From: Saccharomyces mikatae IFO 1815
Taxonomy: Eukaryota > Ascomycota > Saccharomycetes > Saccharomycetales > Saccharomycetaceae
Direction of reading: 5' to 3'
Length of the DNA: 64,000 nucleotides
Assembly (NCBI RefSeq): GCF_947241705.1
Contig: NC_079270.1
Location: 372,001-436,000 of the forward strand
How positions within the stretch are numbered: the stretch's first letter is position 1; every line of letters begins with the position of its first letter. The translations under genes and the position numbers were made by a program. The notes under the pieces are model-generated. The model searched no databases, had not been told where the DNA came from, and was given only the letters and a program-made list of their open reading frames with translations. Positions 59,501 to 64,000 of the stretch are shown one piece after another.

Positions 59501-59607
59501 GATGGTAATATTACACCATCAACTACTTGAGGTTGCTCCTCTAACACGGGGGATATGATTTTCGGATACTTTCGAGACAGCCATCTGAAAAATGACGGAA
59601 CACCCAT
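56599..59607 (-). CDS. RAT1: Rat1, nuclear 5'-3' exoribonuclease (Xrn2)
   Basis: An essential nuclear exonuclease, partner of Rai1, that ends Pol II transcription by the torpedo mechanism and trims rRNA and snoRNA 5' ends. Length is 1002 residues against 1006 in S. cerevisiae. The conserved region 1 begins MGVPSFFRWLSRKYPK and includes GEGEHKIMNFIR and YGLDADLIFLGL, with metal-binding Asp233 and Asp235, the latter at the S. cerevisiae catalytic position. FFCGNDFLPHLP follows. An acidic-basic linker (about 500-600) with KKHRLENDK separates region 2 (GVAWVLTYYYQGCASWNWFYP). The C-terminus is Asn/Gly/Arg/Tyr-rich. A Reb1 motif lies 141 bp upstream. Confidence 0.98.
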   Translation of the reverse strand: MGVPSFFRWLSRKYPKIISPVLEEQPQVVDGVILPSDYSAPNPNGELDNLYLDMNGIVHPCSHPENKPPPETEDEMLLAVFEYTNRVLNMARPRKVLVMAVDGVAPRAKMNQQRARRFRSARDAQIENEAREEIMRQREEVGEIIDDAIRNKKTWDSNAITPGTPFMDKLAAALRYWTAFKLATDPGWKNLQVIISDATVPGEGEHKIMNFIRSQRADPEYNPNTTHCIYGLDADLIFLGLATHEPHFKILREDVFAQDNRKRNNFKDTINMTEEEKQFIQKQNSEQPFLWLHINVLREYLSAELWVPGLPFTFDLERAIDDWVFMCFFCGNDFLPHLPCLDVRENSIDILLDIWKVVLPRLKTYMTCDGVLNLPSVETLLQHLGSREGDIFKTRHIQEARKKEAFERRKAQKNMSKGQDRHPIVATEQLQMYDTQGNLAKGSWNLTTSDMVRLRRELMLANEGNEEAIAKIKEQSDKNNEIIKDISKEEIDDAVNKANRSNFNLAEVMKQKLINKKHRLENDKEEEEETAKESKKVKAEKAESEDNLDAEIKSEIVADVDDREESETTRDSSVRSNIVVSEGPQNGVFDTDEYVKLFEPGYHERYYTAKFRIPPQNIDQLRKDMVKCYIEGVAWVLTYYYQGCASWNWFYPYHYAPLATDFHGFSHLEIKFEEGTPFLPYEQLMSVLPAASGHALPKIFRSLMSEPDSEIVDFYPEEFPIDMNGKKMSWQGIALLPFIDQDRLLAAVRAQYPLLSDAERARNVRGEPVLLISDKNANYERFSKKLYSKDNNRTIEVKFQHFRSGLSGIVSKDVEGFELNGKMVCPIQGGSLPDLSTSLILKMSYRLIPLPSRNKSIILNGFIPSESVLTAYDLDSIMYKYNNQNYSRRWNFGNDMKQNIVPVGPKGITQYKPRTGGYRAFFYFAELRNNTQPVYNHSKSGYHTQSGSNNSRYNTGNNSYRQNSSFRNNNFPGNRNGGHYGGNSYSRNNKQSRYDNSRTNER

Positions 59608-60738
59608 TCTATTACAAAATTCAGCTCAACAGTTCTTTAAACCAGATTATCTACTTGTTTAACAGAGCACTTTAAGTTATAGCAGATACTTCGATGAGGC
59701 TCCTCTGTTTTAATATCATAGTTGAAAATCTTATTCTGGTAAATTGGTTACCCGAATGGAACTTTATGGAAAGACGAGTGTACTAAAAGAGTCAGAAATC
59801 GTTAAAAGAGCCTTACTTGGAATTGAATAACATTTTGTATAGGTGATAGACATATTGCAAGCACACGAGGGAATGCACAACCGGCAAACATTAAATAACC
59901 ATATAATAAATTGTAATATTAACAAAAAAACAGTTTCTGGAACAAAATTTCCATACTTTTAACTATAAAACAGTCGCAATTTCACGTCTGGTGCTCAAAA
60001 AATAATTCTTTTCGTAGATGACTGTGGTAGTATTATTTTCCAATATTTGATGAATGTAATAATATCTGTGATCTTTCGATATAGATTGCAACATCAGCAC
60101 ATTTGCAGATCAATCATTTATAGTAACATAATGAATCCATTTCAAATTACATAAGAATTTAGTTTAGACGACTACAAGCGTCAATAGGCGGTTGCGTTTC
60201 TATTTTACAGTTGTGTCGAACTAAATTTCTTTCTTTCTTTTGCTTACATTCTAAAATAAAACATGTCGATTCATTCAACTGTAAACAAGAATGTTCCCCC
60301 CATATGTATTTCTATTTATTGTCGCAAATTTTCACAAATTTTGTTAATAATGCCTTTTTAGTCCTTAGTATCAGCACGGGCTGATTTTTTTCTTTAATTT
60401 AAGTCGTTCCCTAAAAATTGGAAGAAAAGTCAAATCAGTGATCTACGTTAAACTGAGGCAACAAAACAGTATACGAGGAAAATTATACGATGTTACTAAA
60501 ACAGAATAGAAAGCATGTATGACATCGAAGGTTAATTGGAGTATGGAAAGAAGAAAAGTATTTATGAACTAAAAATCTACTTATTATGATGTTGAAAATA
60601 TAAAAAAGTAAATGCTACTCGTTCTCTTTGAAAAGGAGGGGAAATAAAATGAACACCATTGAGAAAATGAAGAAAAAAGGATTATTTTGAAGAATGCAGA
60701 TAAACTATTAGATTAGTATTCAAAAGTTTTGGGTATCG
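59608..60738. other. RAT1 upstream / RSB1 3' region, 1.1 kb
   Basis: Long for two same-strand genes. Near RAT1 it holds the Reb1 motif. The middle (59830-60500) is AT-rich, with no ORF over 60 codons, no box C/D pair I could complete, and no tRNA boxes. The function, if any, is not readable. Confidence 0.5.
59748..59754. promoter_or_regulatory. Reb1 motif upstream of RAT1
   Basis: TTACCCG about 141 bp upstream of the RAT1 ATG. Motif match only. Confidence 0.55.
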
Positions 60739-61887
60739 CTAAACTTTTTCTTTGCTTTTAGATGAGAATAGTTTTGTCATTTTAGACATGAGTTGCTTGA
60801 AAGTGCTAATTGGATACTTCATGCTTGCCTGAAGTTCTTCCTTTTCAATATCAAACTGCTTTGAGTCAGAAGTGTCTAAAATGTCTTCGATATCGTCAGC
60901 ATGCGGTAGAGTCTCAGGATCGACGTGGCCAGGTGTGATTGGAATCGAAGTGTTTCTACCTTTAAATGCAAATCCAGGATGGAAAATCGTCAAAGTGACA
61001 GTAGCAATTGCCATCATTAATGCATCCAGGATAATAAAGTACCATTCGTGCGTGATCAGATAGCCATCCCAACCGACAACTAGTTCCGCTAAACGATAAC
61101 AGCAACGAGTGAAGATGGTCAGCACCGCCGCCGTCACTGCTAGATTAAAGTAATGAAAAACCCAACGTTCAGGTTCGATTCTCAAAAACTGGTACTTTTC
61201 CCTGTATAGATAATCAATTTCTGTTTGAGGTATCTTTAAAAGACTCAATGAAACAGGTTTAGCATTTACATGTTCCCATCTTACCGAAATATAGATACGG
61301 AAAAGGAAGTGACACCACAAAAAAATAAAGATAGCCATTGATGCCACTTGAATGGCCAACCCAGCAATGAAAACGTGATTACCGGTTGTCGTGGAAGTTC
61401 CATCTGTGACCGCGACACCACAAAGACCACCACCCACAGCTTGGACCACCAACGATATGATATCGGAACAAATGAAAATAAAAGAATACGCCATTGGAGA
61501 GGGCAATAACGAGAATCTGTGACCGTACACCTCTATAAGCTTTGCAAGTTGATAATAGATACCACCCATTGTAAAAACTGGTGCAATAGTCAAACAAATC
61601 ATGTTCAATAGGAAAGCGTCCATATTATCAACGTTAGAGTGCGACCATGTCCTCCCTATGAATCCAAGCACTTCCAAGATACTGGTGCATATAAAGGCCA
61701 CTGAAAACCAGTACTGACGCATCAGTAATTGTACAACATGTATCGTAAGTAGAATACCCCAAATAACGATCATCGTAACGTTGAAACGAAGGTTCGGTAC
61801 CATACCACTATAAAGGGAATTGCTGTCAGCCGCTGCCTCAAGCTGTGGAAGAATACTGACTAGCGTATCATTTGTGGCGTTGGACAT
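60739..61887 (-). CDS. RSB1: Rsb1, seven-transmembrane sphingoid long-chain-base exporter
   Basis: An RTA1-like plasma-membrane protein that protects against toxic sphingoid bases, promotes their release and affects phospholipid flip-flop. The 382-residue length equals the corrected S. cerevisiae model. The N-terminus has sequons (NAT, NDT) and is extracellular by family topology. Seven hydrophobic segments follow from about residue 33 to 300 (for example MIVIWGILLTIHVVQLL and ISLVVQAVGGGLCGVAV). The C-terminus is cytosolic and charged. The gene is known to respond to Pdr1 and to loss of lipid asymmetry, which agrees with the drug-response element upstream. Confidence 0.95.
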   Translation of the reverse strand: MSNATNDTLVSILPQLEAAADSNSLYSGMVPNLRFNVTMIVIWGILLTIHVVQLLMRQYWFSVAFICTSILEVLGFIGRTWSHSNVDNMDAFLLNMICLTIAPVFTMGGIYYQLAKLIEVYGHRFSLLPSPMAYSFIFICSDIISLVVQAVGGGLCGVAVTDGTSTTTGNHVFIAGLAIQVASMAIFIFLWCHFLFRIYISVRWEHVNAKPVSLSLLKIPQTEIDYLYREKYQFLRIEPERWVFHYFNLAVTAAVLTIFTRCCYRLAELVVGWDGYLITHEWYFIILDALMMAIATVTLTIFHPGFAFKGRNTSIPITPGHVDPETLPHADDIEDILDTSDSKQFDIEKEELQASMKYPISTFKQLMSKMTKLFSSKSKEKV

Positions 61888-62307
61888 CTTGAATTTTTCG
61901 ACTTTAAGAACCGAAAAGAAAGCTTGTGAGAAATCTTTTCTAGAACAACCAGCAGTAAATAGTTACGCCTCAAGTATGCTACTGTCTGAACGAGTGGATA
62001 ACCTGAGATTATGTAAAAGATTTAGATTATGAGTCTACTTTTGAAAGAAGGAACCACTCAGGTAGGGCAAGCATAAGGAGAAAGCCCTTTTTTCCATTTA
62101 ATTCTGGGGTTGACTACAAATAGTGAACCTTATATAGTGTCTGCTCATCTTATAAACTCTTTTGGCCGGAATGGAAGGCACAACCACAGAAAATAAACAG
62201 CGCAAATTAGAGCTCCGTGGGTACAACCGATCAAAATCATACCTATTCCCTTTTAGAGAGCGAGATAGCGGGAAAAAGTACATTTGCGGATAAACTACGG
62301 GGAATGC

Positions 62308-62619
62308 TTACGTACAACTAGGGGGGCGACAGAACCCTAGTGCCATGGCCGTGCAACACTGGACATGGTCTTGCAAAAAGTGCGATCTATTGGCGGTAAT
62401 GATAAGTATTAAAACTGCTCCAATTAGTGAACAATGTCGTTTTCCAGTAGACCCTGGCGTATCACTCACTATAGCTGTACTGCAGTTCTGCGCAAATTGT
62501 ATAGATGAACAGGGTGCCGACGGAGTCCAGATCTTTCCATGGAAGTGAGCCGAGAGAAGTCCGAAAGGAAAATGCAACGGAGCACGAACGCTTCCGCGGA
62601 TATAAGTGGTTAATACCAT
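62308..62619 (-). CDS. YOR050C-like small ORF (doubtful)
   Basis: An ATG-initiated 103-codon ORF on the same strand and in the same interval as the uncharacterised S. cerevisiae YOR050C (about 115 codons). It is Cys- and Ser-rich, with one moderately hydrophobic stretch (LIGAVLILIITA, about residues 66-77), and no known domain. Its codons 7-9 coincide with the palindromic drug-response element, so part of its sequence is constrained as promoter. It may be a non-coding stretch upstream of RSB1. I list it because the frame has an ATG and matches in position. Confidence 0.25.
   Translation of the reverse strand: MVLTTYIRGSVRAPLHFPFGLLSAHFHGKIWTPSAPCSSIQFAQNCSTAIVSDTPGSTGKRHCSLIGAVLILIITANRSHFLQDHVQCCTAMALGFCRPPSCT
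62593..62600. promoter_or_regulatory. Pleiotropic drug response element (Pdr1/Pdr3 site)
   Basis: TCCGCGGA, the perfect palindromic PDRE, about 706 bp upstream of the RSB1 ATG and about 305 bp beyond the ETT1 stop. Since ETT1 points the same way and ends there, RSB1 is the likely target. Confidence 0.65.
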
Positions 62620-62904
62620 TCCTTTAGATCACCCTCTAAAAAAATTGGTAGTTGGTTGCGCTGAAGTCATTAATGCGCAACACTCTATGAGATGACGAGG
62701 CTGAGTACAAAAAAGTTAAAAGCAAACCGAAAGTGTTGTTACTCATAATAATAATATTGGTTGTATTGTTCTATGCTTAGAATAACCACAATTTTTTTTC
62801 AACTTTTCTATAAATCTACATAACAAAAACGAATGATAAATATTAGGGTGTATTAAACTTAACTCAAGGACACCCGGTAAAAACGTGAAGAAGTGTTGAT
62901 ACGC

Positions 62905-64000
62905 TCATTTTTGTAAGAAATTGTCAAGGACATCTTGGAATTTACCATGGGAAGCCTTGTTGGCTTTATCTAAGATCTTTTCGGCGGTCTTGTAAGCATT
63001 TTCTTGTTCAGTGCTTTCATTATCAAGCAAGTTACCTAGGTCAATGTATGCTTCAGCGACTTGGACCCAGGTGTCTGGATCATCTTCCAATTTGGCCTTT
63101 TCCAAATACTCCAATGCCTTCCTAGTATGTTTCAAAGCCGCATTTTGAGCGTTTTTGGCTGCTTCGTCACTGGCCTTTTTAGAATCGTCATTGTCGTATT
63201 GTAAACTTAAGAAAATTTTACTTGGTTCTTCAGCCTTTTTTAAGTATAATTCACCTATGGTGTTGGCTACGGATGGATATACTTGCATATCGGTGCTCAT
63301 ACTGTCAAGCAACTTGTCAAAATGATTTCTTAGCCACTCATAGTTGTCCTCCAGTGATTGCTGTAAAGGATATATAGGATGTTCTGGTTCTAATTCAACA
63401 TCGATGAGCTCCTCTTCCTCCTCATTATCGCTATCTATGCCTTCTTGTATAGACTGTTCACGACCAAAATTTTCTACAATATCCAATAAGTCATTTACCA
63501 TCTGTAGAACTTCGAATGTTAATTCTGTGTCAGTTTCGTAAATTGAGAAATGCTTCTTGCCATGTTCAAATTGCTCTGCAAGATTCAATGTTTTATCCTT
63601 TGTTTTCAAATTTAGGTTGGAAATATACTCCAACGGGATTCTTTGAAAAATTATCTTTGCCAAAACTAATTTCAGGAATTGGGATTCGGGGAAATGTGAA
63701 AGGCCCAATTCGATTCTTTCAATAGCACTCTCAAAAAATAAGGATACCTCTCTTCTTCTCTTTTCTTCAGTGGCTTCCTCATCACCCGCTTTGAAAATAG
63801 TCAATTCAGATAAAGCTAGGGCATATATACCATGAAAGATATCGTTCAAAGTTTTCTTAATCTCCTCATTTTCCTCGGCAAGACGCAATAATCTGTCACA
63901 CTCGTGGACAATACCGTTCAAGACATACTCGTCATCCCTATCAGAATTGAAATATTTAGACCACAATCCTTTCAACTGAGCCAACTCGTCATCCAAATCA
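62905..64000 (-). CDS. ETT1: Ett1 (Nro1-type), translation-termination factor (5' end missing)
   Basis: A nuclear protein reported to act in translation termination and related to fission-yeast Nro1, which binds the hydroxylase Ofd1 (Tpa1 in budding yeast). 364 residues are visible, and the frame stays open to the last base: the Met-like start at 63996 is a TTG within DLDDELAQLKGLW, so about 48 N-terminal residues lie outside. The protein is helical with TPR-like pairs, for example DPDTWVQVAEAYIDLGNLLD and ALEYLEKAKLEDD near the C-terminus. An acidic segment (DSDNEEEEELIDVELEPEHP) lies in the middle. Identity rests on similarity and its place next to RSB1. Confidence 0.94.
   Translation of the reverse strand, partial: DLDDELAQLKGLWSKYFNSDRDDEYVLNGIVHECDRLLRLAEENEEIKKTLNDIFHGIYALALSELTIFKAGDEEATEEKRRREVSLFFESAIERIELGLSHFPESQFLKLVLAKIIFQRIPLEYISNLNLKTKDKTLNLAEQFEHGKKHFSIYETDTELTFEVLQMVNDLLDIVENFGREQSIQEGIDSDNEEEEELIDVELEPEHPIYPLQQSLEDNYEWLRNHFDKLLDSMSTDMQVYPSVANTIGELYLKKAEEPSKIFLSLQYDNDDSKKASDEAAKNAQNAALKHTRKALEYLEKAKLEDDPDTWVQVAEAYIDLGNLLDNESTEQENAYKTAEKILDKANKASHGKFQDVLDNFLQK

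Larger units (their letters stand above)
61888..62904. other. RSB1 promoter region / ETT1 3' region
   Basis: 1.0 kb. Contains a perfect PDRE at 62593-62600, a possible weaker one at 62214-62221 (TCCGTGGG), and the doubtful YOR050C-like ORF. The part next to ETT1 is AT-rich. Confidence 0.6.

Overview
The window is 64 kb of a budding-yeast nuclear chromosome. Gene content, order, orientation and protein lengths match the PET127-ETT1 segment of Saccharomyces cerevisiae chromosome XV (systematic names YOR017W to YOR051C). Coding density is high, no gene has a recognisable intron, and no protein-coding gene looks broken. Several proteins differ from the S. cerevisiae versions I remember: Crs5 at about 19 of 69 residues, Tom6 at 5 of 61, Hsp10 only at its last residue. 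I therefore read this as another member of the Saccharomyces sensu stricto group, more distant than a strain variant. I cannot name the species from sequence alone.

Layout, left to right: PET127 (5' end cut off by the window edge, which lies inside a TYPNNR hexapeptide repeat), ROD1, YOR019W, HSP10(-), MCO10, SFM1(-), DDL1(-), AHC1(-), HST3, BUB3, STI1, CIN5(-), a 2.4-kb gene-poor gap, DFG16, CRS5, HMS1(-), EXO1(-), AKR2(-), SHE4(-), PEP12, CYC2, HIR2(-), CKB2, GLO4, a probable snR9 H/ACA snoRNA, CUE5, a probable snR62 C/D snoRNA(-), WHI2, IRC23, TOM6, DBP5(-), STD1(-), RAT1(-), RSB1(-), and ETT1(-, 5' end cut off). A short YOR050C-like ORF of doubtful status lies between RSB1 and ETT1. No tRNA, LTR, transposon, centromere or CRISPR-like array was recognised.

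Neighbours are mostly unrelated in function, as is usual in yeast. Themes include mitochondria (PET127, HSP10, MCO10, DDL1, CYC2, GLO4, TOM6), chaperones (HSP10, STI1, SHE4), chromatin and cell cycle (AHC1, HST3, BUB3, HIR2, EXO1, CKB2), nutrient and stress signalling (ROD1, CIN5, DFG16, HMS1, WHI2, STD1), and RNA (DBP5, RAT1, SFM1, two snoRNAs). Readable regulatory sites fit known biology: perfect heat-shock elements upstream of HSP10 and STI1, an MCB box upstream of EXO1, a pleiotropic-drug-response element upstream of RSB1, stress elements upstream of YOR019W, CRS5 and HMS1, and Reb1 motifs about 140 bp upstream of MCO10, DBP5 and RAT1. Several genes (CIN5, AKR2, GLO4, CUE5, STD1) have whole-genome-duplication partners in the same order on S. 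cerevisiae chromosome IV, so this is one half of a known duplicated block.

I found no undescribed system. The most useful second looks are the two snoRNAs, the PET127 coding minisatellite, the inverted bZIP-like octamers upstream of CIN5, the DHFC active site of Akr2, and the long gaps at CIN5-DFG16, HMS1-EXO1 and RAT1-RSB1.
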